From: DASWED01 sp036394995
GTDB lineage: Bacteria; Actinomycetota; UBA4738; JACQTL01
Direction of reading: 5' to 3'
DNA: 35,665 bases
NCBI GenBank assembly: GCA_036394995.1
Contig: DASWED010000008.1
Location: 1-35,665 of the forward strand
Below the pieces are notes generated by a model, which saw only the letters and a program-made list of their open reading frames with translations, had not been told where the DNA came from and did no database searches. The translations under genes and the position numbers were made by a program. This document shows, piece by piece, positions 1-7,467 of the stretch. Every line of letters starts with the position of its first letter. Within the stretch, counting starts at the first letter, position 1.

Positions 1-1
1 G

Positions 2-436
2 TTCCTCGGGGTGGGACTCAGCCAGATCACCGGGATCCACGCGTTCGACCCGATCGCGTCGCTCCTCATCGGCTGCCTCCTGGCTTTCATCGCGTTCAAG
101 CTGGGGCAGAACACCAAGGGCCTCCTGCTGGGCGAGGCGGCCCGGGAGGAGGACCGGGAGAAGATCCGCAGGGCCATCGAGGACCATCCGCAGGTGGACC
201 GCGTCATCGAGCTGCTGACCATGGTCATCGGGCCCGAGTCGCTGATGGTGGCGGCGCGGGCCGACCTGGGCAAGGGGATGTCCGGGGACGACGTCGAGCA
301 GCTGGCCGACCAGATCGACGACGAGGTCCGCGAGGTGGTGCCGTCGGTGACGCACTTCTTCCTCGATCCCACACCGCCCCGCAGGGCCGGGCGGGAGGGC
401 TCGGTGGACCGGGACGAATCCCGCCGGGCCTCGTGA
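2..436 (+). CDS. Cation diffusion facilitator (CDF) transporter, C-terminal part (5' truncated)
   Basis: The window opens inside this gene; 144 residues are visible. The fragment begins at the end of transmembrane helix 5. The short motif H-A-F-D (visible residues 13-16) lines up with the zinc-binding His/Asp pair in that helix of YiiP-type transporters. A hydrophobic helix follows (about 17-34), then a cytoplasmic domain of about 80 residues with the alternating alpha/beta pattern of the CDF dimerisation domain. A charged, disordered tail ends the protein. The family exchanges Zn(II), Fe(II), Mn(II) or similar ions for protons across the plasma membrane. Metal specificity cannot be read from this fragment because helices 1-4 are missing. 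The next gene lies 73 nt downstream with its own ribosome-binding site. Confidence 0.85.
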   Translation, partial: FLGVGLSQITGIHAFDPIASLLIGCLLAFIAFKLGQNTKGLLLGEAAREEDREKIRRAIEDHPQVDRVIELLTMVIGPESLMVAARADLGKGMSGDDVEQLADQIDDEVREVVPSVTHFFLDPTPPRRAGREGSVDRDESRRAS

Positions 437-509
437 CGCGGGAATAGAGCGAGCTCCGGGCGGGGACAATTCCAGGCGATCGGCCCGAATCAGGAAGAAG
501 GAGCCCGCC

Positions 510-2945
510 GTGCGCCGTGCCCGCATCGTCCTCACCGTCCTCACCGCCACCGTGACGCTCGCCGGGTCGTCCCCCGGCGCCGCAGGCGCCGCCGCGGCCC
601 GGTCCCGCGACGGGATCTGGGTGAAGATCCGGCGGACCGAGTACGGCATCCCCCACATCCTGGCCCACGACTTCGAGTCGCTCGGCTACGGATACGGCTA
701 CGCGTTCGCCCAGGACAACCTGTGCACGATCGCGGAGGACTACGTCACCGTGGACGCCCAGCGCTCCCGGTATTTCGGGCCGAACGGGTCCTACCTCCAG
801 GCGGGGAACGGCATCACGGTCAACAACCTGAGCTCCGACCTGTTCTTCCAGCAGATCATCGACTCGGGGGTCATCGGGAAGCTCCTGTCGCAGCCTCCTC
901 CGAACGGCCCCAAGCCGCAGGTCATCGACGCCATCCGGGGCTACGTACGGGGCTACAACCGGTACCTGCACGACGTGGGCGGCGCCGCCGGGGTGCCGGA
1001 TCCGCGGTGCCGGGGGAAGGCCTGGGTCCACCCCATCACGACCGCCCAGGCCTTGCGGCGGTTCTACCAGCTGGTCCTGCTGGCCGGGTACGACGTGGTG
1101 ATCGACGGGATCGCCGACGCGTCACCGCCCGCGCCCGGCGCGTCCGGCGCCGCGTTCGACCCTCGCGCGGCCGCCCGGACGATCGCCACGAGGTGGCGGG
1201 CGCTCCACGTGCGCCTCGGCAGCAACGCCGTGGCGATCGGCTCGGCCGGGACCCGCGACCACACCCACGGGCTCCTGCTGGGGAACCCGCACTTCCCGTG
1301 GCACGGCCCCGAGCGCTTCTACCAGGCGCAGCTCACGATCCCGGGCGTGGTGAACGTGACGGGGGCGTCGCTGTACGGCGTGCCGGTGGTGCTCATCGGG
1401 CACACCCCGACCATGGCCTGGAGCCACACGGTCTCCACGGCCTACCGGTTCACCCCGTACCAGCTGACGCTGGTTCCGGGCCAGCCCACCCAGTACCTCC
1501 AGGACGGCCAGCCCACACCGATGGATCCCCGGACGGTCTCGGTGATGGCCCGGCAGCCCGACGGCTCGCTCCGGAAGGTCACCCGGACGCTGTGGTGGAC
1601 CCGGTACGGGCCCGTGTTCGACGATCTCGTCGGGGTCCCGCTGCCGTGGACGCCCTCGACCGCGTTCGCCATACGTGACGTGAACGCCGCGAACTTCCGC
1701 GTGCTGAACCACTTCCTGGACACCGACATGGCCTCATCGGCCCTGGAGGAGCTCCGGATCCTGAAGCGGTACCAGGGGATCCCGTGGGTGAACACGATCG
1801 TGGCGGACCGGAGGGGGCACGCCCTGTACGCGGACATCGGCGCGATCCCGCACGTCACCGACGACGAGGCCCAGCAGTGCGACACGGCCCTCGGCCAGGG
1901 AACGTTCGAGCTGCTGGGGCTCCCGGTGCTGGACGGATCACGGACCGACTGCGACTGGGGGAGCGATCCCGGCGCGGCGGTGCCCGGCATCTTCGGCCCC
2001 GGCCACGAGCCCTCGCTCCTGCGCGGCGACTACGTGACGAACTCGAACGACAGCTACTGGCTGGCGAACCCCCACCACCCCCTCACCGGGTTCGCCCGGA
2101 TCATCGGCACGGAGGGGACCGCCCGGACGCTGCGGACCCGGATCGGCCTGGTCATGGCCCAGCGTCGGGTCGAAGGGACCGACCACCTCGGCCCCCCGGG
2201 GTTCACCAGGAAAGACATGCAGCACATGGTGTTCGGCGACGGGTCCTACGCCGCCATGATCACCAAGCGGGACCTGGTCTCGATGTGCCGGCAGTTCGAG
2301 GGGGCCGGCGGGGCGCCGACCTCGAACGGCCCGCCGGTGGCGGTGGGCAACTCCTGCGACGTCCTGGCGGCCTGGAACGGGAGGGAGAACCTGACCTCCC
2401 GCGGAGCCGTGCTGTTCCGGCGGTTCTGGGACCTGGCGAACGGCGCCACGCCGTCGCCGTACTCCCATCCGTTCGACCCGGACCGCCCGGTGACCACGCC
2501 GTACGGCCTCGACACGAACAACCCCCAGGTCCAGCAAGCGTTCGGCGACGCGCTCAGCGACCTCGACGCCGCGCACGTCCCGTTCGACGCCACGGTGGGG
2601 TCCCGCCAGTACATCGTGAAGGACGGGGTCCGGTTCCCCATCCACGGCGGCATGGGCGACCCGCACGGCGACTTCAACGCGATCTGGACGAGCTGGAAGG
2701 CCGGCCACGGGCTCACCCGGCCCGACGGAGGGTCGTCGTTCGTGCAGGTGGTCACGTGGAGCGCCGGGCCCTGCCCGAACGCCCGGACCATCCTCACGTA
2801 CGGCGAGTCGGAGAACCCGGCCAGCCCCCACTTCACCGATCAGACCCGGCTGTTCTCGCACAAGCGGTGGGTGGTGGACCGGTTCTGCGGATCCCAGATC
2901 GCGGCGTCGCCGGCCCTGCGGGTCACGACGCTGACGGCGCCGTAG
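510..2945 (+). CDS. Secreted penicillin acylase family protein (Ntn hydrolase)
   Basis: An N-terminal-nucleophile amidase precursor of 811 residues, the usual length for the family. The GTG start follows a GAAGGAG ribosome-binding site. Residues 1-30 form a signal peptide: Arg-rich start, hydrophobic core, Ala-rich cleavage region. The alpha-subunit part has the family's Y-G-I-P-H and Y-A-x-A-Q-D-N motifs (about 45-70). The pro-enzyme should cut itself before Ser238 in the motif G-S-N-A, giving a beta chain whose N-terminal Ser is the nucleophile. The family's G-H-T-P-T-M-A-W-S loop and the N-D-S-Y-W-L-A-N-P segment are also present. Relatives hydrolyse beta-lactam side chains, N-acyl-homoserine lactones or cyclic lipopeptides, so quorum-signal or antibiotic acylase are both possible. 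The substrate cannot be decided from sequence. It converges with the next gene, with 3 bp between the stop codons. Confidence 0.9.
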   Translation: MRRARIVLTVLTATVTLAGSSPGAAGAAAARSRDGIWVKIRRTEYGIPHILAHDFESLGYGYGYAFAQDNLCTIAEDYVTVDAQRSRYFGPNGSYLQAGNGITVNNLSSDLFFQQIIDSGVIGKLLSQPPPNGPKPQVIDAIRGYVRGYNRYLHDVGGAAGVPDPRCRGKAWVHPITTAQALRRFYQLVLLAGYDVVIDGIADASPPAPGASGAAFDPRAAARTIATRWRALHVRLGSNAVAIGSAGTRDHTHGLLLGNPHFPWHGPERFYQAQLTIPGVVNVTGASLYGVPVVLIGHTPTMAWSHTVSTAYRFTPYQLTLVPGQPTQYLQDGQPTPMDPRTVSVMARQPDGSLRKVTRTLWWTRYGPVFDDLVGVPLPWTPSTAFAIRDVNAANFRVLNHFLDTDMASSALEELRILKRYQGIPWVNTIVADRRGHALYADIGAIPHVTDDEAQQCDTALGQGTFELLGLPVLDGSRTDCDWGSDPGAAVPGIFGPGHEPSLLRGDYVTNSNDSYWLANPHHPLTGFARIIGTEGTARTLRTRIGLVMAQRRVEGTDHLGPPGFTRKDMQHMVFGDGSYAAMITKRDLVSMCRQFEGAGGAPTSNGPPVAVGNSCDVLAAWNGRENLTSRGAVLFRRFWDLANGATPSPYSHPFDPDRPVTTPYGLDTNNPQVQQAFGDALSDLDAAHVPFDATVGSRQYIVKDGVRFPIHGGMGDPHGDFNAIWTSWKAGHGLTRPDGGSSFVQVVTWSAGPCPNARTILTYGESENPASPHFTDQTRLFSHKRWVVDRFCGSQIAASPALRVTTLTAP

Positions 2946-2948
2946 GCC

Positions 2949-3944
2949 TCAGGGGCAGTCGGCCTTCGCGGAGCCATTCGTGATCTTGCACGCCGACTCG
3001 TCCACGGCGACGAAGGCCGACGCCGGGATCCCCTTCAGCTCGTCCAGGAGTGCATTCGTCCAGCGGGAGTCTCGGGTTCCCTGGAAGAAGAAGTTCGACC
3101 CGTTGTCGGCCAGGATGATCCCGTAGTGCTTGAAGGCCCGGATGAACACCCGGGCGTCCCGGCTGAACCCGGCGGTGGAGAAGCCGCCCTTCATCCGGAA
3201 GCGCGCCCCCATCGGCGGGTACCGCTCGGCCGTGAGGTCGCTGGCGTCGTGGCGGGCCGGCCAGATGTGCTGGTCCCGGGTGAGGTCCGCGGTGAACCGG
3301 ATGGCGTGGGGGATGAGTCCCGCCTTCACCTCGTCGTAGCGCGCCAGGCCGGCGAAGACCGGGAGGCCCGCCGCGTCGGCCGAGGTCCATCCGTCGGGCC
3401 GGAGCTTGCTGGCCCGGAGGTCGAACACCGCCCCGCTCCCGGCCTTGGGCTTCCCGCCGTTCCAGTACGCGTGGTACAGCTCGTACAGGGTGCACGTGTC
3501 CCTGTTCACCATCAGCGCGTGGCGGTCGCCCCCGGCGTCCTGCCCGCCCTCGATCGGGGTCTTCGGCCCGAACGGGTAGGGGACCTTGTCGCTCTGGCTC
3601 GCGTACTGGAACTTGATCGTGTGGGTCGGGGTGTCGTCTGTGACCACGACGTAGGGCATCCCGTACGAGGGTGGCCCGAAGTCGGGGTGCAGGTCCGTGG
3701 ACCCCGCGTCCATCGACGCCAGCCACTTCCTGGAGAGCGGATGGACCGGGAGCGTCGAGACGTCGGTGTTCCAGATGTTGTCGAGGGGGAACACCGCACA
3801 GCTCGTCCCCGGGATGTGGTGGCGCGTGGTCGCGGAGGCCGGGATGGCCGGGCCGGGCGCCGCGCCGAGGACCAGGGCCAGGCCGGCGCATGCCGCCGCC
3901 AGCCGTGTCCGGCGCCGTCCCCCGTTCCGCTGCACGGCCCTCAC
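2949..3944 (-). CDS. Secreted conserved protein of unknown function
   Basis: A 331-residue exported protein; I do not recognise a named domain or activity. A signal peptide is clear: basic stretch (R-R-R-T-R), hydrophobic core (about residues 14-32), Ala-rich end. The mature part begins with C-A-V-F-P and D-N-I-W-N. It then has motifs I recall from secreted actinobacterial hypothetical proteins: H-P-D-F-G, I-E-G-G, G-D-R-H, L-Y-E-L, S-G-A-V-F-D-L, W-T-S-A-D-A-A-G-L-P, R-Y-D-E-V, H-A-I-R-F-T and A-D-N-G-S. Conserved Asp/His/Glu of this kind suggest a hydrolase or a carbohydrate-binding surface, but that is inference. Three in-frame GTG codons could start it (3956, 3944, 3935). I chose 3944 because GGGAGG lies 4 nt before it. 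Confidence 0.8.
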   Translation of the reverse strand: MRAVQRNGGRRRTRLAAACAGLALVLGAAPGPAIPASATTRHHIPGTSCAVFPLDNIWNTDVSTLPVHPLSRKWLASMDAGSTDLHPDFGPPSYGMPYVVVTDDTPTHTIKFQYASQSDKVPYPFGPKTPIEGGQDAGGDRHALMVNRDTCTLYELYHAYWNGGKPKAGSGAVFDLRASKLRPDGWTSADAAGLPVFAGLARYDEVKAGLIPHAIRFTADLTRDQHIWPARHDASDLTAERYPPMGARFRMKGGFSTAGFSRDARVFIRAFKHYGIILADNGSNFFFQGTRDSRWTNALLDELKGIPASAFVAVDESACKITNGSAKADCP

Positions 3945-3948
3945 GCTA

Positions 3949-3954
3949 CCTCCC
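3949..3954 (-). promoter_or_regulatory. Ribosome-binding site (decides the start at 3944)
   Basis: The minus strand reads GGGAGG here, 4 nt before the GTG at 3944. It lies partly inside the longer reading frame that begins at 3956, so it excludes that start. The GTG at 3935 would be 13 nt away, which is too far. Confidence 0.55.
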
Positions 3955-4113
3955 ACCGGCTCCGGGCAAGGCGGATCTTGAAGACACCTGTATCCCTTGA
4001 CGGAGGGCTACGCGAGACGTGTCCCACTCGACGGTTGGCGGTGAAAGGTCGAAGCGTGTGACTCCGTGCGCGCGAACTGCCACCGTGCGAGACCCCACCA
4101 GCGGGGAGTCAAG

Positions 4114-4185
4114 CTGGGTCGCCAGGACTCGAACCTGGACTAACGGGGCCAGAACCCGTCGGGCTGCCAATTACCCCACGACCCA
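4114..4185 (-). tRNA. tRNA-Gln (anticodon CTG)
   Basis: Read on the minus strand, these 72 nt fold as a standard cloverleaf. The acceptor stem is TGGGTCG/CGACCCA and the D stem is GGG/CCC with a GG in its loop. The anticodon stem is ACGGG/CCCGT with loop TTCTGGC, giving anticodon CTG (codon CAG). The T arm is CCAGG-TTCGAGT-CCTGG. The discriminator base is G73, as expected for glutamine tRNAs. No CCA is encoded after it, so the CCA end must be added by tRNA nucleotidyltransferase. The gene stands alone between the secreted protein and the Mth938-type gene. Confidence 0.95.
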
Positions 4186-4229
4186 TTTCGAAATCCACTG
4201 CATTGAGTCAACACAGTGGCACCCGGCCG

Positions 4230-4235
4230 ATGTTA
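4230..4235 (-). promoter_or_regulatory. Possible extended -10 element for tRNA-Gln
   Basis: The minus strand reads TGC-TAACAT about 45 nt before the tRNA 5' end. This is an extended -10 (TGN-TANNNT) form. I see no good -35 box at 16-19 nt. Transcription would begin near 4222 and leave a short leader for RNase P to remove. Confidence 0.3.
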
Positions 4236-4340
4236 GCAGCCCACTGACCCCCCGGCCTCAGCGAGGATCGATCGCCAGCCGGCGCCGGTGAGCGCGGATC
4301 TGGACACCGCGCTGCATCGCCGGACGGGTTTCCGCCCCGC

Positions 4341-4691
4341 TCAGCAGGTGACGTGCAACACCGCGTTGGTGTCGCCCGGGGAGTCGCGCAGCAGGTCGAT
4401 TGCCTTCGCGGTGGGAAGGGCCACCACCTCCACCCCTCGCCGCTCCGCCTCGCGCGTCACCTCGTCCATGATCGGCAGCGCGCCGGACGCGCCGGTGCCG
4501 ACGACGAGGCGGCGGCACGCCCACGGGATGTCCTCCTCGGCGGACAGCGGCGTGTGTCCGTACGCGTCGCGGAAGGGCTTGGACCTCTTCTTCCGGCGCC
4601 TGGCGATGGAGCCTCGGTCGATGACGACGTCGTGGTCGTACGCGACCCCGTCGATGCTCAGGGTTCCGAACGAGTAGGAGTCGAACCGCAC
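4341..4691 (-). CDS. Mth938/NDUFAF3-like (DUF498) protein
   Basis: A 116-residue protein matching the compact Mth938 fold in length and pattern. It opens with R-F-D-S-Y-S-F-G, then I-D-G-x-x-Y-D-H-D-V-V-I. A basic segment and the W-R/H-T-P-type region follow (Y-G-H-T-P-L), then the glycine motif L-V-V-G-T-G-A-S-G, and near the end a region resembling the family's T-x-x-A-x-x-x-Y-N segment (T-A-K-A-I-D-L-L). Eukaryotic relatives help assemble respiratory complex I; bacterial members have no settled function. The GTG start has no useful Shine-Dalgarno. A TACACT hexamer ends 7 nt before it, which suggests a leaderless transcript. The longer reading frame continuing upstream has no family similarity before this point. 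Confidence 0.85.
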   Translation of the reverse strand: MRFDSYSFGTLSIDGVAYDHDVVIDRGSIARRRKKRSKPFRDAYGHTPLSAEEDIPWACRRLVVGTGASGALPIMDEVTREAERRGVEVVALPTAKAIDLLRDSPGDTNAVLHVTC

Positions 4692-4698
4692 GACTCCG

Positions 4699-4704
4699 AG
4701 TGTA
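4699..4704 (-). promoter_or_regulatory. -10 element (TACACT), leaderless start of the Mth938-type gene
   Basis: TACACT on the minus strand ends 7 nt before the GTG at 4691, so transcription would begin at or next to the start codon. I see no recognisable -35 box. Confidence 0.45.
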
Positions 4705-4858
4705 TTCCAGTCGGCATGACTCGCTCCCCGGGCGGTCAGGCGGCCACCATGGACCGGGGCGACAGCAGCCCGCCGATGTGCCGGACCCAACCCGCGTGGG
4801 GAGTGGGAGGCGAGCTCGGTGGGATGGTCGCCGTCCACGGCCGGCCGCGGCGCAGGAG

Positions 4859-5581
4859 CTAGGGGCGGACGCACCGCCACACGGTCAGGCTCCACAGCAT
4901 CCGGCTGCCCCGCTGGCGGAGGCTGAGCACTCCCTGGGACATCAGCCGCGCCACCGCCTTCGACTTCGCCACCAGGTCGGGCAGGGGGAGGTCCCGCTGG
5001 GCCATCAGCTGGAGGTTCCCCCGGAAGATCCGGCGGGCGGCCTCCAGGATCCGGTTCTCGTTCTGGATCGTGCCGGTGGGGAGGTACATCCGGCCCCCGG
5101 GGGCCAGGCAGTCGCCCAGCTCCTCGAGCATCCGGACCGGGAGCTCGGCGCCGGTCGGTCCGCCCGAACGACCATCCGGAAACCACCCGGCGGCCTCGGC
5201 CAGCTCGTCGGGGATCCCCGAGACGTCCCCGATCACCACGTCCGCCGAGACGTCGCGGACCGGTTCCAGGAGATCGCCCTGACGGAACTCGGTCCGGTCG
5301 GACAGCCCCAGCCGCTCGGCATTGCGCCTCGCCGCCGCGATCGCGTCGGGCGAGGCGTCGCACCCGACCACGCGCTTCGCCCCGAGCTTGGCCGCCACGA
5401 GCGACAGGACTCCGCTCCCGCACCCCACGTCGAGCACGGTGTCGCCGGGGGACACCTCGAGGACGTCGGCGATGGTCCTGCTCGTGTGGCTCGGCGCGAA
5501 GACGAGCGGGGTGAGTTCGAGCCCGAACGGCCCGGCCCGGCCCTTCCAGTCGAACACCCGGACCTCGGTTTTCGCTTCCAT
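4859..5581 (-). CDS. Class I SAM-dependent methyltransferase
   Basis: A 240-residue Rossmann-fold methyltransferase. The SAM-binding motif I is D-V-G-C-G-S-G (residues 51-57). An acidic residue follows at the end of strand 2 (G-C-D-A-S, about 73-77), and G-D-L-L lies near 102-105. The layout resembles PrmA/HemK enzymes, but the post-motif position is D-V-S-G-I-P (119-124), not N-P-P-Y, so a glutamine or adenine-N6 substrate is not supported. The substrate is unknown. The ATG at 5581 is preferred over an in-frame TTG at 5617. A TAGGGT hexamer ends 7 nt before the ATG, and a TTG-type -35 lies 17 nt further up. The gene is divergent from HU. Confidence 0.85.
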   Translation of the reverse strand: MEAKTEVRVFDWKGRAGPFGLELTPLVFAPSHTSRTIADVLEVSPGDTVLDVGCGSGVLSLVAAKLGAKRVVGCDASPDAIAAARRNAERLGLSDRTEFRQGDLLEPVRDVSADVVIGDVSGIPDELAEAAGWFPDGRSGGPTGAELPVRMLEELGDCLAPGGRMYLPTGTIQNENRILEAARRIFRGNLQLMAQRDLPLPDLVAKSKAVARLMSQGVLSLRQRGSRMLWSLTVWRCVRP

Positions 5582-5588
5582 CCAACTG

Positions 5589-5617
5589 ACCCTATGTCCG
5601 CTACCCGACGGAAGCAA
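5589..5617 (-). promoter_or_regulatory. Promoter of the methyltransferase gene (TTGCTT-17-TAGGGT)
   Basis: On the minus strand a TTGCTT box (5612-5617) is separated by 17 nt from TAGGGT (5589-5594), which ends 7 nt before the ATG. The spacing is canonical and implies a leaderless mRNA. Confidence 0.5.
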
Positions 5618-5665
5618 ACGCCGAATCGGTCTTTCGGGATTCGCGGTGACGTCAGGACGGTCCGA

Positions 5666-5694
5666 TTGCGCGCGAGCGTGCCTGCGCGTACCGT
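5666..5694 (+). promoter_or_regulatory. Promoter of the HU gene (TTGCGC-17-TACCGT)
   Basis: TTGCGC (5666-5671) and TACCGT (5689-5694) are 17 nt apart. The -10 box ends 9 nt before the HU ATG, leaving a leader of 0-3 nt. This fits the absence of a clear ribosome-binding site. Confidence 0.5.
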
Positions 5695-5703
5695 TCGAAT
5701 GGG

Positions 5704-6063
5704 ATGAACAAGAGCGGGCTGGTGGCCGAGGTGGCGAAGCGGACGGACCTCAACCGGGCCGACGTGGCCCGCACGATCGACGAGGCCATGTCGGTCATCC
5801 GGGATACGGTGGCGAAGGGGGAACGCGTCGCGCTGGTGGGTTTCGGGACGTTCGAGAAGCGTCGCCGGAACAAGCGGGTGGCCAGGAACCCGCGGCGTCC
5901 GGACGTGGCGATCGCCGTGCCGGCCCGCGACGTCCCGTCGTTCGCGCCGGGACAGGCGTTCAAGCACGCGGTGGCGGCGAAGCGGCGGCGGGCGGCCACC
6001 GCGAAGCCCGCGGCGGCGAAACGGAAGGTCGCCGCGGCGCGCCGGGCCACCGCCGGGAGGTGA
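5704..6063 (+). CDS. hupB: HU family DNA-binding protein with basic C-terminal tail
   Basis: The first 90 residues are a complete HU/IHF-type domain. It starts M-N-K-S-G-L-V and has the dimer core G-F-G-T-F near residues 47-51. The DNA-binding arm contains A-R-N-P-R, and the domain closes with the F-x-P-G-x-x-F-K signature. Residues from about 91 to 119 form an Ala/Lys/Arg-rich tail like the one on mycobacterial HupB and Streptomyces HupS, which binds DNA and compacts the nucleoid. The tail here is short compared with HupB. The transcript looks leaderless. The zinc-ribbon gene 8 nt downstream is probably co-transcribed. Confidence 0.93.
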   Translation: MNKSGLVAEVAKRTDLNRADVARTIDEAMSVIRDTVAKGERVALVGFGTFEKRRRNKRVARNPRRPDVAIAVPARDVPSFAPGQAFKHAVAAKRRRAATAKPAAAKRKVAAARRATAGR

Positions 6064-6071
6064 CGGTCGAG

Positions 6072-6461
6072 ATGTTCTGTCCGTCGTGTGGCATGCGGCA
6101 GCCCATGGCGCACCGCTACTGCGTCTCGTGCGGGACGAAGCTCCCCCGGGAGATGCTCCGCGCCGCCGGCCCCAAGGTGTCGCGGTGGTTCCTGACCATC
6201 CCGGTGGCCCCGGACGACCCGCCCTCGGCGGCGCTCCGGGCCAGCCGGTACCTGGAGGAGATCGAGATCACCACTGCCGAGGGCTCGGTCCGGGTCCCCA
6301 GCCATCACGTGCGCTTCTCGATCTGGGTGGACGACCATGCCGTGGCGGCGGTGTCCATCTCCGACGACGAGGCCGACCGCCTGGCCCAGTTCCTCTCGGC
6401 GTGGATCCCCGAGGACCCCCCGGCGGAGGGCCCGAAGGGCCGGGAGCTCAGCCAGCAGTAG
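6072..6461 (+). CDS. Zinc-ribbon protein of unknown function
   Basis: A 129-residue protein that starts with a zinc ribbon: Cys3, Cys6, Cys17 and Cys20 in two C-x2-C knuckles (M-F-C-P-S-C-G and Y-C-V-S-C-G). The rest, about 95 residues, is soluble and looks like a small alpha/beta domain; I do not recognise it. It ends in an acidic, proline-rich tail. I chose the ATG at 6072 because proteins of this type usually begin M-F-C-P-x-C and GGGAGG lies 11 nt upstream. A GTG at 6060, overlapping the HU stop, is a possible alternative. Coupling to HU suggests a nucleoid or transcription-linked role, but that is inference only. Confidence 0.7.
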   Translation: MFCPSCGMRQPMAHRYCVSCGTKLPREMLRAAGPKVSRWFLTIPVAPDDPPSAALRASRYLEEIEITTAEGSVRVPSHHVRFSIWVDDHAVAAVSISDDEADRLAQFLSAWIPEDPPAEGPKGRELSQQ

Positions 6462-6484
6462 GTCGGTACTTCGACGGGGAGTTC

Positions 6485-6694
6485 CTAGTCGATCGTGATG
6501 TGGCGGAGCTCTCGGGCCACGTGCCGCCCGTACTCCTCGTGCAGGTCGAACTTCACGCGCTGGCCGATGCGGAGGGTCCGCAGGCCGGAGTTCGTGAGCG
6601 ACGCCTGGTCGAAGTAGACCTCGGTGCGGTCGTCGAGCAGCAGGACGCCGGTGCTGTTCCGGCGGTCGAACTCCTTGATGGTCCCCTGCGGCAT
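6485..6694 (-). CDS. Cold-shock-domain-like small protein
   Basis: A 69-residue protein with the size and strand pattern of a cold-shock domain. It opens M-P-Q-G-T-I-K-E-F-D-R, continues with V-L-L-L-D-D-R-T-E-V-Y-F-D, and has the late G-Q-R-V-K-F-D segment that matches G-x-x-V-x-F in CspA. The RNP1 motif K-G-F-G-F-I is replaced by S-T-G-V-L-L-L, and RNP2 (V-F-V-H) by V-Y-F-D. The aromatic nucleic-acid-stacking residues are therefore mostly missing. It may bind RNA or DNA differently. A GGAG lies 3 nt before the ATG. It converges with the zinc-ribbon gene. Confidence 0.75.
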   Translation of the reverse strand: MPQGTIKEFDRRNSTGVLLLDDRTEVYFDQASLTNSGLRTLRIGQRVKFDLHEEYGRHVARELRHITID

Positions 6695-6764
6695 GGGCTC
6701 CGGCCTCGTTCGGCGGTCGGCGCTAGTTTCGCGGTCCGGGGACCGGCCGGCAACCGGAGCCGCA

Positions 6765-7415
6765 TCAGCCCCTGGTGATGGCGGCCAGGCGGGCCTCCGC
6801 GTCGAGGGCCCGGAGGGACTCCAGGGTCCGGCCGGGACGGGCGGTCTCCAGGACCCGCCGGAGGTGCTCGGGGAGATCGAGGTCGAACGCCAGGCCCGGG
6901 GACTCGACCACCGCGACCGGCAGCTCCCGGGCCCCGGCGCTCTCCACGTGCCGGCGGAACGAGTCCCGGCCGAACCGGGCCGGGACGGACCGGGGGGGCC
7001 GGCGGAGCAGGAAGTTCGTGCCGCCGTCGGAGGACGACGGCGCCGCCACCACCGGCCCCAGCGTGTGCAGGGCGTCCGCCAGCTCGCCGGCGGTGATCAG
7101 TGGGAGGTCGGCCAGGAGCACCGCCAGCGCATCCAGGTCCCGCCCCATCGCCTCGTCCTCCGCCTGCCGGACCGCGGCCGCCAGCGGAGGCTTCTCCTCG
7201 GGCACCGGGACGGCGCCCCGCCGGGCCGCCACCTCCAGCACGGCCTCGTCGGGCGAGACCACCCACGTCTCCCAGCCGGGCGCGGCCAGCGCGGCGTCGA
7301 GCACGTCCTCCAGCATGGCCAGGGACAGGGCCGCCCGTTCGAGGGGGGACAGCACCGGCGCCAGCCTCGACTTGGCCCGCGACAACGACTTCACGGGGAC
7401 CGCGATCGCGCGCAC
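6765..7415 (-). CDS. cofC: 2-phospho-L-lactate / phosphoenolpyruvate guanylyltransferase
   Basis: A 216-residue nucleotidyltransferase of coenzyme F420 synthesis (CofC; FbiD in mycobacteria). It condenses GTP with phosphoenolpyruvate or 2-phospholactate, giving the activated precursor used by FbiA/CofD. The start region A-V-P-V-K-S-L-S-R-A-K-S-R-L (5-18) carries the nucleotide-binding basic residues. The metal-binding aspartate is D103 in L-A-D-L-P-L. The G-G-T-N motif (131-134) and the F-D-L-D segment are typical of the family. Its presence indicates that the organism makes F420; no other F420 gene is in the window. The GTG start has TACCCT ending 7 nt upstream, so it is probably leaderless. 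It is divergent from kgd. Confidence 0.88.
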   Translation of the reverse strand: MRAIAVPVKSLSRAKSRLAPVLSPLERAALSLAMLEDVLDAALAAPGWETWVVSPDEAVLEVAARRGAVPVPEEKPPLAAAVRQAEDEAMGRDLDALAVLLADLPLITAGELADALHTLGPVVAAPSSSDGGTNFLLRRPPRSVPARFGRDSFRRHVESAGARELPVAVVESPGLAFDLDLPEHLRRVLETARPGRTLESLRALDAEARLAAITRG

Positions 7416-7422
7416 GCCACCG

Positions 7423-7428
7423 AGGGTA
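7423..7428 (-). promoter_or_regulatory. -10 element (TACCCT) of cofC
   Basis: TACCCT on the minus strand ends 7 nt before the cofC GTG. No -35 match is visible. The 82-bp region between cofC and kgd holds both divergent promoters. Confidence 0.45.
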
Positions 7429-7467
7429 GTCCACGGGGCCCCCGGCGCCCCTCGGAACGAGGACTAC

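Noticed and set aside
4192..4212. TTGACT box near the tRNA-Gln as its -35 element
   Set aside because: With normal spacing its -10 would fall inside the tRNA itself, so it cannot drive this gene.
5582..5617. Longer N-terminus for the methyltransferase from an in-frame TTG at 5617
   Set aside because: The extra 12 residues are not family-like, no ribosome site precedes the TTG, and the -10 box at 5589-5594 would lie inside the coding region.
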